64,000 nt of DNA from Streptomyces rishiriensis (lineage in GTDB: Bacteria; Actinomycetota; Actinomycetes; Streptomycetales; Streptomycetaceae): positions 6,510,001 to 6,574,000 of the forward strand of contig NZ_JAUSWV010000002.1 in assembly GCF_030815485.1 (NCBI RefSeq), in the 5' to 3' direction. The translations under genes and the position numbers were made by a program. The notes beneath the pieces were generated by a model. It saw only the letters and a program-made list of their open reading frames with translations. It was not told where the DNA came from and did no database searches. Every line of letters starts with the position of its first letter. Within the stretch, counting starts at the first letter, position 1. Shown here piece by piece: positions 51,166 to 58,425 of the stretch.

Positions 51166-51698
51166 GCCAGTCCCCTCTCGGTGAGCAGGGCGTACACCGA
51201 CGCCGCGGACTCCTGCACGGTCTGGTCCTGGGACTCGATCCGCAGATCCGGCGACTCGGGAGCCTCGTAGGGGTCGTCGACCCCGGTCAGCCCGGTCAGT
51301 TCGCCCGCCGCCTGCTTCGCGTACAGACCCTTCACGTCCCGGACCGAGCACACCTCGACCGGGGTCGCCACGTGCACCTCCAGGTAACCGGTTGCGCTCT
51401 CCTGATGGCGCTTGCGCACCGCGTCCCGGCTGTCGGCGTAGGGCGCGATCACCGGGACCAGGGCCTTGACACCGTTACGGGCGAGCAGCTCGGCCAGGAA
51501 ACCGATGCGCTGCACGTTGACGTGCCGGTCCTCGCGGCTGAAACCGAGGCCCGCGGAGATGAACTCGCGGATCTCGTCGCCGTCGAGCACCTCGACGCGG
51601 TGGCCCTCCTCACGCAGCCGGCCGGCCAGCTCGTACGCGATGGTGGTCTTGCCGGCGCTCGGCAGACCCGTGAGCCAGACGGTGGCTCCGGTCGTCAC
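51162..51698 (-). CDS. cysC: Adenylylsulphate kinase
   Basis: A 178-residue APS kinase producing PAPS. P-loop GLPSAGKTTIA is preceded by ATVWLT, followed by VEVLDGDEIREFIS, GFSREDRHVNVQRI and the lid region KGLYAKQAAGE. GTG at 51698 is chosen because GGGAG lies 7 nt upstream and the length then equals the normal enzyme. An ATG at 51767 would add 23 Pro/Thr-rich residues without homology. PAPS is not needed if CysH uses APS, so cysC here may supply PAPS for sulphotransferases. Confidence 0.93.
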   Translation of the reverse strand: MTTGATVWLTGLPSAGKTTIAYELAGRLREEGHRVEVLDGDEIREFISAGLGFSREDRHVNVQRIGFLAELLARNGVKALVPVIAPYADSRDAVRKRHQESATGYLEVHVATPVEVCSVRDVKGLYAKQAAGELTGLTGVDDPYEAPESPDLRIESQDQTVQESAASVYALLTERGLA

Positions 51699-51771
51699 GT
51701 GATTCTCCCGGTTCGTAGAAGTGGGGGTGGAGGTGGGGATGGGGACGTTCGTGGGGGTCGAGGCCATGGCG

Positions 51772-52482
51772 TCAGCCGTGCAGTCCGCACTCGGTCTTCG
51801 CGCGTCCCGCCCAGCGGCCCGCGCGCGCGTCCTCGCCCGCCAGGACCCGGCGGGTGCACGGGGCGCAGCCGACGGAGGCGTAGCCGTCCATCAGAAGGGG
51901 GTTGGCCAGTACGCCGTGCTCGGTGATGTAGGCATCGACGTCGTCCTGCGTCCAGCGGGCGATGGGCGAGATCTTGACCTTCTGCCGCTTCTCGTCCCAG
52001 CCGACCACCGGAGTACCCGCCCGGGTCGCGGACTCGTCGCGCCGCAGGCCGGTGGCCCAGGCCCGGTAACCGTTCAGCCCGTCTTCCAAGGGCTGCACCT
52101 TGCGCAGCTTGCAGCACAGGTCAGGGTCGCGGTCGTGCAGCTTCGGCCCGTACTCGGCATCCTGCTCGGCGACCGTCCGGCGCGGGGTGAGCGTGATGAC
52201 GTTGACGTCCATCACCGCCTCGACCGCGTCCCGGGTGCCGATGGTCTCGGGGAAGTGGTAACCGGTGTCGAGGAACACCACGTCCACGCCCTTGCGGACC
52301 CGGGAAGCCAGGTGCGCGACCACGGCGTCCTCCATCGAGGACGTCACGCAGAACTGCTCGCCGAAGGTGTCCACCGCCCACTGGAGGATCTCCAGCGCGG
52401 AGGCCTCCTCCAGGTCGCGGCCCGCCTGCTCGGCGAGTGCCTTCAACTCCTCGGTCGTACGGCCTTCCTGAAGCGTCGTCAT
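51772..52482 (-). CDS. cysH: Adenylylsulphate (APS) reductase, [4Fe-4S] type
   Basis: A 236-residue thioredoxin-dependent reductase making sulphite. It has the two Cys pairs that bind a [4Fe-4S] cluster in APS-using enzymes: Cys123-Cys124 (DLCCKLRK) and Cys206/Cys209 (GCAPCTR). The catalytic Cys232 is in the C-terminal ECGLHG. PAPS-only enzymes lack the cluster pairs, so APS is the expected substrate. Other motifs are TSSMEDAVVAHL, FLDTGYHFPET and ARWTQDDVDAYI. The ATG overlaps the preceding small gene's stop (ATGA). Confidence 0.95.
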   Translation of the reverse strand: MTTLQEGRTTEELKALAEQAGRDLEEASALEILQWAVDTFGEQFCVTSSMEDAVVAHLASRVRKGVDVVFLDTGYHFPETIGTRDAVEAVMDVNVITLTPRRTVAEQDAEYGPKLHDRDPDLCCKLRKVQPLEDGLNGYRAWATGLRRDESATRAGTPVVGWDEKRQKVKISPIARWTQDDVDAYITEHGVLANPLLMDGYASVGCAPCTRRVLAGEDARAGRWAGRAKTECGLHG

Positions 52483-52658
52483 ATCCGGTCCCCTCCCGGG
52501 TCGGTGTGCTGAACGCCCCGGGCGAGCAGCCCGAGGAACTTCAGCTGGAATGCGCGGTTGCATGCCGCGCATTCCCAGGCGCCATGGCCCTGCTCGCTCG
52601 GACGCAGGTCCTCGTCGCCGCAGTAGGGGCAGTAGAAGGGTGCGGCCCGCTCGCTCAT
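52479..52658 (-). CDS. 59-residue Cys-rich small protein of the sulphite reductase operon
   Basis: A short protein beginning MSERAAPFYCPYCGDEDLRP with a second pair in WECAACNRAFQLKFLG. The two CxxC motifs (Cys10/13 and Cys30/33) look like a zinc ribbon. It is locked into the operon by 4-bp ATGA overlaps at both ends, with sirA before and cysH after. That arrangement strongly suggests a required accessory role in sulphite or APS reduction, such as a metal/redox carrier or assembly factor. I know of such a gene at the same place in S. coelicolor, but no experimental function. Confidence 0.88.
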   Translation of the reverse strand: MSERAAPFYCPYCGDEDLRPSEQGHGAWECAACNRAFQLKFLGLLARGVQHTDPGGDRI

Positions 52659-54352
52659 GAGAGGGCCTCCTCGCTGGCACGCGTGGCCCAGACGGCGAAC
52701 CGCTCGCCGTCCTCGCGCTCGTCCTGGAACCGCTTCAGTACGCGTTCCACGTAGTCCGGCAGCTCCTCCGAAGTGACCTTCAGACCGCGGACCTTGCGGC
52801 CGAAAGCGGCTTCCAGCCCGAGCGCACCGCCCAGGTGCACCTGGAAGCCCTCGACCTGCTCGCCCCGGTCGTTGAGGACCAGCTGGCCCTTGAGCCCGAT
52901 GTCCGCGACCTGGATGCGGGCGCAGGCGTTCGGGCAGCCGTTGATGTTGATGGTGATCGGCTCGTCGAACTCCGGGATGCGGCGCTCCAGTTCGTCGATC
53001 AGTGCGGAGCCGCGCTGCTTGGTCTCGACGATGGCGAGCTTGCAGTACTCGATGCCGGTGCAGGCCATGGTGCCGCGCCGGAACGCGGAGGGCTTGGCGG
53101 TCAGGTCCAGCGCTTCCAGCGCGTCGACCAGCGACCCGACCTGCCCCTCCTCGACGTCGAGGACGATCATCTTCTGCTCGACGGTGGTACGCACCCGGCC
53201 CGAGCCGTGCGCCTCGGCGAGCTCCGCGATCTTCGTCAGGGTGGCGCCGTCCACGCGGCCGACGCGCGGGGCGAAACCGACGTAGAAACGGCCGTCCTGC
53301 TGACGGTGCACACCGACGTGGTCGCGCCAGCGTTCGACGGGGGCGGCGGGCGCCGGGCCGTCGACGAGTGTGCGCTCGAGGTACTCGTCCTCCAGCACCC
53401 GGCGGAACTTCTCCGGGCCCCAGTCGGCGACCAGGAACTTCAGACGGGCGCGGGTGCGCAGGCGCCGGTAGCCGTAGTCGCGGAAGATGCCGATCACGCC
53501 CGCCCAGACGTCCGGGACCTCGTCCAGCGGGACCCAGGCGCCGAGCCGGACGCCGATCTTCGGGTTGGTGGAGAGACCACCGCCGACCCACAGGTCGAAG
53601 CCGGGCCCGTGCTCGGGGTGCTCGACGCCGACGAACGCGACGTCGTTGATCTCGTGGGCGACGTCCAGGAGCGGCGAGCCGGAGATCGCCGTCTTGAACT
53701 TGCGCGGCAGGTTGGAGAACTCCTTGCTGCCGATGAACCGGCGGCTGATCTCCTCGACGGCCGCGCTGCCGTCGATGATCTCGTCCTCGGCGATGCCGGC
53801 CACCGGCGAGCCGAGGATGGTCCGGGGCGTGTCGCCGCAGGCCTCGGTGGTGGACAGGCCGACCGCCTCGAGGCGGTTCCAGATCTCGGGCACGTCCTCG
53901 ATGCGGATCCAGTGGTACTGGACGTTCTGCCGGTCGGTGAGGTCGGCGGTGCCGCGGGCGAACTCCTGCGAGATCTCGCCGATCACCCTCAGCTGCTCGG
54001 TGGTGAGCCGGCCACCGTCGATGCGGACCCGCAGCATGAAGTACTTGTCGTCCAGCTCCTCCGGCTCGAGGATCGCCGTCTTGCCGCCGTCGATTCCCGG
54101 CTTGCGCTGGGTGTACAGCCCCCACCAGCGCATCCGGCCGCGCAGATCGTTGGGGTCGATCGAGTCGAAACCCCGCTTGGAGTAGATCGTCTCAATGCGT
54201 GTCCGCACATTGAGACCGTCGTCGTCCTTCTTGAACTGCTCGTTGCCGTTGAGCGGGGTGTGGTGTCCCGCAGCCCACTGGCCCTCACCGCGGTGACGGC
54301 TCACCTTGCGGCGGGAAGTCGCGGCGGCAGGGTTCTGCGGGGTGGCGGCCAT
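52655..54352 (-). CDS. sirA: Assimilatory sulphite reductase (ferredoxin, sirohaem)
   Basis: A 565-residue enzyme reducing sulphite to sulphide with six electrons from ferredoxin, using coupled sirohaem and [4Fe-4S]. Cluster/sirohaem ligands: Cys431 and Cys437 (ACTGIEYCKLAIVETK), Cys473 and Cys477 (NGCPNACAR). Tyr80 (GLYTQRKPG) and Cys172 (EACGDTPRTILG) correspond to the covalent Tyr-Cys pair of M. tuberculosis NirA/SirA, which marks sulphite rather than nitrite reductases. It is annotated as nitrite/sulphite reductase (nirA) in some genomes. The ATG at 54352 has AAGGA upstream; the frame stays open to 54484 without homology. First structural gene of the operon, about 180 nt after the Cys leader peptide. 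Confidence 0.95.
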   Translation of the reverse strand: MAATPQNPAAATSRRKVSRHRGEGQWAAGHHTPLNGNEQFKKDDDGLNVRTRIETIYSKRGFDSIDPNDLRGRMRWWGLYTQRKPGIDGGKTAILEPEELDDKYFMLRVRIDGGRLTTEQLRVIGEISQEFARGTADLTDRQNVQYHWIRIEDVPEIWNRLEAVGLSTTEACGDTPRTILGSPVAGIAEDEIIDGSAAVEEISRRFIGSKEFSNLPRKFKTAISGSPLLDVAHEINDVAFVGVEHPEHGPGFDLWVGGGLSTNPKIGVRLGAWVPLDEVPDVWAGVIGIFRDYGYRRLRTRARLKFLVADWGPEKFRRVLEDEYLERTLVDGPAPAAPVERWRDHVGVHRQQDGRFYVGFAPRVGRVDGATLTKIAELAEAHGSGRVRTTVEQKMIVLDVEEGQVGSLVDALEALDLTAKPSAFRRGTMACTGIEYCKLAIVETKQRGSALIDELERRIPEFDEPITININGCPNACARIQVADIGLKGQLVLNDRGEQVEGFQVHLGGALGLEAAFGRKVRGLKVTSEELPDYVERVLKRFQDEREDGERFAVWATRASEEALS

Positions 54353-54532
54353 GGTTGATACGTCCTTCGGGACAGCGGCGGAAGGTGTCGGCGCAGAGCG
54401 CCGTCCGGGAGGGGCGGTGGTCTGGTGACGGGCGGGCGGCTCTGACCTGCGCGTGCGGGCGCATGGAGCACACGTGCGCGACATTGCGCAGGCGGGTGGC
54501 TCGAACGGAGACGCCGGCGGTGCTGCGGCTCG

Positions 54533-54592
54533 TCAGCTCGTCGGACAGATGGCGCTGGACATGCGGCCGAGGTCGACGTGTCGCCGACTCAC
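54533..54592 (-). CDS. Cysteine-responsive leader peptide (19 residues) of the sir-cys operon
   Basis: A GTG at 54592 opens VSRRHVDLGRMSSAICPTS followed by TGA. This is the actinobacterial 'putative leader peptide' pattern, RRHVDLxRxxSAxC, which I know from NCBI annotations upstream of sulphur-metabolism genes. It lies about 180 nt before sirA in the operon leader. In mycobacteria comparable Cys-containing short frames act as cysteine attenuators: stalling at the Cys codon when cysteine is scarce opens expression of the downstream genes. The Cys codon here is the fourth from the end. The peptide itself probably has no other function. The start is not preceded by a perfect binding site (GGAA at 10 nt). 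Confidence 0.8.
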   Translation of the reverse strand: MSRRHVDLGRMSSAICPTS

Positions 54593-54638
54593 CAAGGCAA
54601 TTCCAGTTCCGGACATGGCGAAAGCGTGTCACGGCGAT

Positions 54639-54704
54639 CTGGACACAGTCCAGCTTCGTCCGCGATGCGGACACCCTGGTCCCGAAGTGTGAGACGAGGG
54701 TGTC
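54639..54704 (-). promoter_or_regulatory. Operator-like palindromes before the sir-cys leader
   Basis: CTGGAC-ACA-GTCCAG (54639-54653) is a perfect 6-bp-arm palindrome 47 bp upstream of the leader peptide start, a likely place for the operon promoter. Beyond it GACACCCT (54670-54677) pairs with AGGGTGTC (54697-54704). I could not find clean -35/-10 boxes. A cysteine-status repressor is the expected ligand, but its identity is unknown. Confidence 0.4.
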
Positions 54705-54714
54705 GTCGATCACA

Positions 54715-54746
54715 TGACCTGCGAGGCCTCTTGTCGGCGCAGGTCA
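54715..54746 (-). terminator. Terminator hairpin of the GNAT gene
   Basis: TGACCTGCG and CGCAGGTCA form a perfect 9-bp stem with a 14-nt loop, beginning 20 nt past the GNAT stop. It separates that gene from the sir-cys operon, which runs in the same direction. Confidence 0.65.
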
Positions 54747-54766
54747 CAGCCGGTATGAGCGAACGA

Positions 54767-55339
54767 TCAGGCCGGAAGGGCGCCCGGCCAGGGGCCCGGC
54801 GCGGACACCTCGGGCTGCTCCTCGACCTTGGTGTCGAACAGCTTGAAACCGCGCCGCTGATAGTTGTCCATCGCGTGCTCGCCGTCCAGGCTGCAGGTGT
54901 GCAGCCAGACCCGCTTGGTCTGCGGCAGCCCGGGCCAGCGCTCCGTGAGGTCCCATGCCCGAGCGGCCCCGTACGCCAGCAGGTGCCCGCCGATGCGCCG
55001 TCCCCGGAAGGCCGGGATCAGACCGAAGTAAACGATCTCTACGACACCGTCGTCCTGTGGTTCCAGCTCCACGTACCCGGCCGGTGTGCCCCGGTCGTAG
55101 GCGACCCAGGTCTCCACCCCCGGACGCGCCAGATGCTCCTGCCACTGCGCGTACGTCCAGCGCAGCCGGTCGATCCAGCGGATGTCCCCGCCGACGGACG
55201 CGTACAGGAAGCGGCTGTACTCGGGGGAGGGGACCTCGGAGCGCACGATCCGGACGTCGCCCTCCGGCGCGGCGGCCGGGAGCACGTCGGTCGGGTCGGT
55301 CTGCTCCAGGGACCAGGTGGTCACGGGGATGTTGGTCAT
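54767..55339 (-). CDS. GNAT-family N-acetyltransferase
   Basis: A 190-residue acetyl-CoA-dependent acetyltransferase. The acetyl-CoA loop is VYFGLIPAFRGRRIGGHLLA (about 105-124, motif xxRGRRIG), preceded by the beta-strand AGYVELEPQDDGVVEI and followed by VWLHTCSLDGEHAMDNYQRR GF, which is motif B. The substrate is unknown. The N-terminal 25 residues (TTWSLEQTDPTDVLPAAAPE) are characteristic of a Streptomyces subfamily. The ATG at 55339 is the first sensible start; an upstream frame is the shadow of the next gene. Confidence 0.88.
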   Translation of the reverse strand: MTNIPVTTWSLEQTDPTDVLPAAAPEGDVRIVRSEVPSPEYSRFLYASVGGDIRWIDRLRWTYAQWQEHLARPGVETWVAYDRGTPAGYVELEPQDDGVVEIVYFGLIPAFRGRRIGGHLLAYGAARAWDLTERWPGLPQTKRVWLHTCSLDGEHAMDNYQRRGFKLFDTKVEEQPEVSAPGPWPGALPA

Positions 55340-55356
55340 GCCCGTCAGGGAATCAT

Positions 55357-56670
55357 CTACCCGGTTGTTCTGTCGATCGAGGCCAGCGGCAGTGCGAAGA
55401 GCGCTCGTCCCGACTGGGTCCAGACCTCGCCGGTCGACTCCCAGTAGGAAAGGGATGCGGTCTGCGGGCTCCAGCAGCTGTGCGTTTCCTTGGCGCCGCA
55501 CACGGCCGCCTGCGCCTTGTGCGCCTTGTCGTCGACCTCGCCGGCGTCCTGCCGCCACAGCGCCCCTTGCCTGTCACGCGGGCCGGCGGCGTGGGTCACG
55601 TACCACTCCGCCCCGTACGACAGCACGCCCCGTACGCCCGTCACCTTCGTCTCGTACGCCTCCGAGGCCCTTGCCCGGCCGGCGGCGTTCGTGGCGAGCA
55701 GTCCCGCGTGGCCGGGGACGGTACTGAAGGGGTAGCGCCACAGGCGGGCGTCACGATCGCCGTCGTCGGGGGTCCACTCCCCGGCGACCAGGCTGTCCGG
55801 CGCGGTGCTGCGGTCGAGGGAAACGGTTGCGGGATGCGGGGCGTCGGAGTCCCCGCTCAGTTCGTAGGAACCGATGGCCGGCAGTACGAAGCGGTAACCG
55901 TTTGCGGACCAGCCGCCCGGCACCCGCCCGACCGCGTCGCCTGCGACGGTGGCCCGCTGGACCCGGTTCATGTCGTACACATAGAGCGCGGCCCGGTCGC
56001 CGTCGTCGGCGGTGACCAGCAGCTTGTCCTGGTACCAGACCATCCCGGAGACATGTGAGACCAGGCCCCGGTAGTCCCGGCCCTCGTCCACCGGGACGGC
56101 GAGCAGTGCCCAGGTGTAGGTGAGGTGGCTCAGGTCGCCCGCGTTCACGAAGCCGACCCGGGCCAGACCGCGGTCGGCGGACGTGCCGCCGCTGCGCGAC
56201 CAGCCGGAGAGGATCACCCGGTTCGAGCCCCAGACGCCGTCGTCGTCCGCGTCCCCCGAGGTGGTGACCGCACCCGGCTGCCAGCCCTCGGTGTCGTCCG
56301 TGTTCCAGCAGTAGGCGCGCGTGGCCACGGGGGAGACGGGCAGGGCCCTGCGCTCGGCGGCCGAGCAGTCGATCGCGTCCCGCAACGTGCGGTCGGCCCC
56401 GTCCAGCACCGCGCCGACGCCGAACGGCCGGCCCATTCCCGCGGCGAGCCGGTCCAGGGAGGCCTGCGGTACCCGGTGCTCCGTGAGGCGCAGTTCTGCC
56501 GTCTCGGCCGAGGCCGTAAGCGGTTTCAGGTCCCCGGGCCCGTCCGTGACCGTTGCCTGGGAGGCGCTGATCATGGTGGCGGCAGCGGTGAGCGCGAGGG
56601 CGGTTGCGGAGAGGAACGCGCGTAGTGCCCTGCCTCGTCTGCGCCGGCGGTGTCGGCCGCGTTGCTTCAT
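55357..56670 (-). CDS. Secreted protein of unknown function
   Basis: A 437-residue exported protein. A very basic start (MKQRGRHRRRRRGRALRAF) and hydrophobic core (LSATALALTAAATMISA) form the signal peptide. The mature part is rich in Gly, Asp and Trp with recurring strand-like segments (GVWGSNRVILSGWSRSGGTS, LSHLTYTWALLAVP, GMVWYQDKLLVTADDGDRAA, GVLSYGAEWYVTHAAGPRDR), suggesting a beta-propeller or similar all-beta fold. Four Cys (IDCSA, AYCWN, AVCGA, HSCWS) could form two disulfides. I do not recognise a family with known function. Its stop lies only 17 bp before the GNAT start, so the two are probably co-transcribed. Confidence 0.78.
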   Translation of the reverse strand: MKQRGRHRRRRRGRALRAFLSATALALTAAATMISASQATVTDGPGDLKPLTASAETAELRLTEHRVPQASLDRLAAGMGRPFGVGAVLDGADRTLRDAIDCSAAERRALPVSPVATRAYCWNTDDTEGWQPGAVTTSGDADDDGVWGSNRVILSGWSRSGGTSADRGLARVGFVNAGDLSHLTYTWALLAVPVDEGRDYRGLVSHVSGMVWYQDKLLVTADDGDRAALYVYDMNRVQRATVAGDAVGRVPGGWSANGYRFVLPAIGSYELSGDSDAPHPATVSLDRSTAPDSLVAGEWTPDDGDRDARLWRYPFSTVPGHAGLLATNAAGRARASEAYETKVTGVRGVLSYGAEWYVTHAAGPRDRQGALWRQDAGEVDDKAHKAQAAVCGAKETHSCWSPQTASLSYWESTGEVWTQSGRALFALPLASIDRTTG

Positions 56671-56801
56671 TTGCCCTCCCGAGGCGGGCCAACTGCGCCT
56701 GATGATCCGTACGTTGACCGAGGAGCAGGTGGGGTGACCCGTAGAGGGATGCTACGGCAGTCGGGCGCCGTCGGGGGCGAAGACCCCGCAAATATGCGGA
56801 A

Positions 56802-56830
56802 GATGCCACCGGAAGGACTCCGGTGGCATC
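56802..56830 (-). terminator. Strong terminator behind the GAF regulator
   Basis: GATGCCACCGGA and TCCGGTGGCATC form a perfect 12-bp stem with a 5-nt loop, starting 6 nt after the regulator's stop. On the minus strand it is followed by TTCCGCATATTTGC, which is T-rich for this genome and contains a further small repeat CCGCA-AATA-TGCGG (56786-56799 region). Confidence 0.85.
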
Positions 56831-56836
56831 GTGCTG

Positions 56837-58123
56837 CTACGGCGCCGCCGCCCGGTTTCTCACCACTGCGGGCGCGGTCGAGTGCGGAAGCAAAGCCTTC
56901 GGGTCCGCCGGTAGGAGCACCTCGACCTCGGCGCCCTCGCAGAAACGATACGGCCGATGTTCCAGGAACCCCCCGAGATACCGCCGCACCCTGGACATCT
57001 CGGCCCGCACCGTCACCGTACGGCCCGGGTCGCCGAACATGTCCTCGGCCAGGCCCGCCGCGCTGCGGCCACCGCGGTCGGCCGCCAGCAGGTAGAGCAA
57101 TTCGGCATGCCGGGGACTGAGTTCGTGGGACCACGACCCCGCCCCGCCCGACACCGTCACCGACCAGCGCCGCGGGCGGGTCAGATCCAGCACGATCCGG
57201 GTCGTTCCGCTCGGCGGCGGCTCGGTGGCCTCGTCCACCGACCGCACCAGCCAGCCACCGGCCAGCGGCTCGATCGAGCACAGCCCGAGCGCCGGGAGCC
57301 GGCGACGGCCCGGCGACGGCGACTTGGGCAGCGCGATGCGGCTCGCGTACGGCATCCCGGTCACCGCGGCCGTCCACCCGTCCCCGTCCACGGCGGCCGC
57401 CCGGCCGCCCAGCCGCGCCAGCACGGGCGCCGCCACCGCGCGCAACCGCTCCAGCGAACGCAGGTGTCTCTCCCGCAGCCTCGACTCGGCGAGTTTCGCC
57501 ACCGAGTCGACCCAGGCGAGCGTGGCCGGATGCATCGTCTCCAGCGGTCCGCTGACATCGACCACACCCAGCAGCCGGCCGTTGCGCGGGTCGGTGATGG
57601 GGGCGCCCGCGCAGGTCCAGGCAGCGTGCGAGCGCACGAAATGCTCGGCGGCGAACACCTGTACGGGGCGGCGTACCACCGCCGGAGTGCCGACGCCGTT
57701 GGTGCCGACCACGGCCTCGCCCCAGTCCGCGCCCAGCTGGAAGCCGAGCCCGTCGGCCTTGCGCAGCACGGGTCCGCAGCCCTCGCGCCACAGCACCCGG
57801 CCCTCCTCGTCGGCGACGACCATGATGTGGTGGGCGACGTCGGCGACCGACAGCAGGCCCTCGCGCAGCACCGGAAGGACCTCCCGCAGCGGCGACTCCT
57901 CCCGCCGTCGCCGCACCTCGTCGGCGCTGAGCAGCCCTGCTCTGAAATCGTGTTCCGGGTCGACACCACTGCGCAGCATCCGATCCCAGGACTGCTCGAT
58001 CACGGGGCGCGGGGCGACGCGAGCCTGCTGACCGGACAGCCGGGCGTCGCGCATCTCGTTGAGCACCCGCGCCGCCCGCGCGGCGTCGACGGCCGCGAGC
58101 TGCGGCACGTTCATCGGTGGCAT
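56837..58123 (-). CDS. GAF-domain transcriptional regulator (AcoR-like sensor, winged-helix C-terminus)
   Basis: A 428-residue regulator. The N-terminal part (about 30-75, VIEQSWDRMLRSGVDPEHDF) resembles the start of AcoR-type activators. A GAF sensor domain (about 85-225) follows, with VADVAHHIMVVADEEGRVLW, GTNGVGTPAVVRRPVQVFAA EHF and GAPITDPRNGRLLGVVDVSG. There is no AAA+ sigma-54 domain; instead a C-terminal winged helix (about 335-420; HAELLYLLAADRGGRSAAGL AEDMF) binds DNA. The start is ATG 58123 or GTG 58126, both behind GGGAGG. It lies downstream of the AidB-like gene behind a terminator. The effector and targets are unknown. Confidence 0.83.
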   Translation of the reverse strand: MPPMNVPQLAAVDAARAARVLNEMRDARLSGQQARVAPRPVIEQSWDRMLRSGVDPEHDFRAGLLSADEVRRRREESPLREVLPVLREGLLSVADVAHHIMVVADEEGRVLWREGCGPVLRKADGLGFQLGADWGEAVVGTNGVGTPAVVRRPVQVFAAEHFVRSHAAWTCAGAPITDPRNGRLLGVVDVSGPLETMHPATLAWVDSVAKLAESRLRERHLRSLERLRAVAAPVLARLGGRAAAVDGDGWTAAVTGMPYASRIALPKSPSPGRRRLPALGLCSIEPLAGGWLVRSVDEATEPPPSGTTRIVLDLTRPRRWSVTVSGGAGSWSHELSPRHAELLYLLAADRGGRSAAGLAEDMFGDPGRTVTVRAEMSRVRRYLGGFLEHRPYRFCEGAEVEVLLPADPKALLPHSTAPAVVRNRAAAP

Positions 58124-58425
58124 CACCACTGGGCCTCCCGGGAGCACACAGTCCGACAACCGGATGTCAAGTTTCTGCGCCGACTGTTTCCGGTCTTGCT
58201 GAAGGCCCCCATCTTGCCGCCCTCGGGTGACGGAGGGGCACAGTCCGGTCACAACCACCGACAAGTTGCAACCCCCTGCAACCCTGGTGAACGTCCACAG
58301 GGTGTTTGAAACTTGAGCCACGCCGTCCCGAGCGGCGATTCTGGCCTCGCAGGGCCATTGCGGCGGGGGTGGTGCCGTGTCGGCGCAGCACCACCCCCGC
58401 TTCCTGTCCGACCAGGTCGGCGCGG
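58124..58425 (-). promoter_or_regulatory. Leader region of the GAF regulator
   Basis: A 300-bp gap. Its right part is the AidB-like gene's terminator (58363-58400). The left part must contain the promoter of the GAF regulator. A Cys/Asn-free, A/T-richer patch around 58255-58320 (for instance GTTTGAAACTTGAGCC) is the best candidate, but no exact boxes are visible. No gene seen. Confidence 0.3.
58363..58400 (-). terminator. Terminator of the AidB-like gene
   Basis: GCGGGGGTGGTGC and GCACCACCCCCGC form a perfect 13-bp stem with a 12-nt loop, 25 nt beyond the stop of the acyl-CoA dehydrogenase gene. No T-run. Confidence 0.75.

Noticed and set aside
51699..51767. Longer CysC starting at ATG 51767
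   Set aside because: The extra Pro/Thr-rich residues have no counterpart in APS kinases, and the GTG at 51698 has the better ribosome binding site.
54353..54484. N-terminal extension of SirA with a CxxC motif (start at 54484)
   Set aside because: The ATG at 54352 gives the normal 565-residue enzyme with AAGGA upstream; the extension is low-complexity leader sequence.
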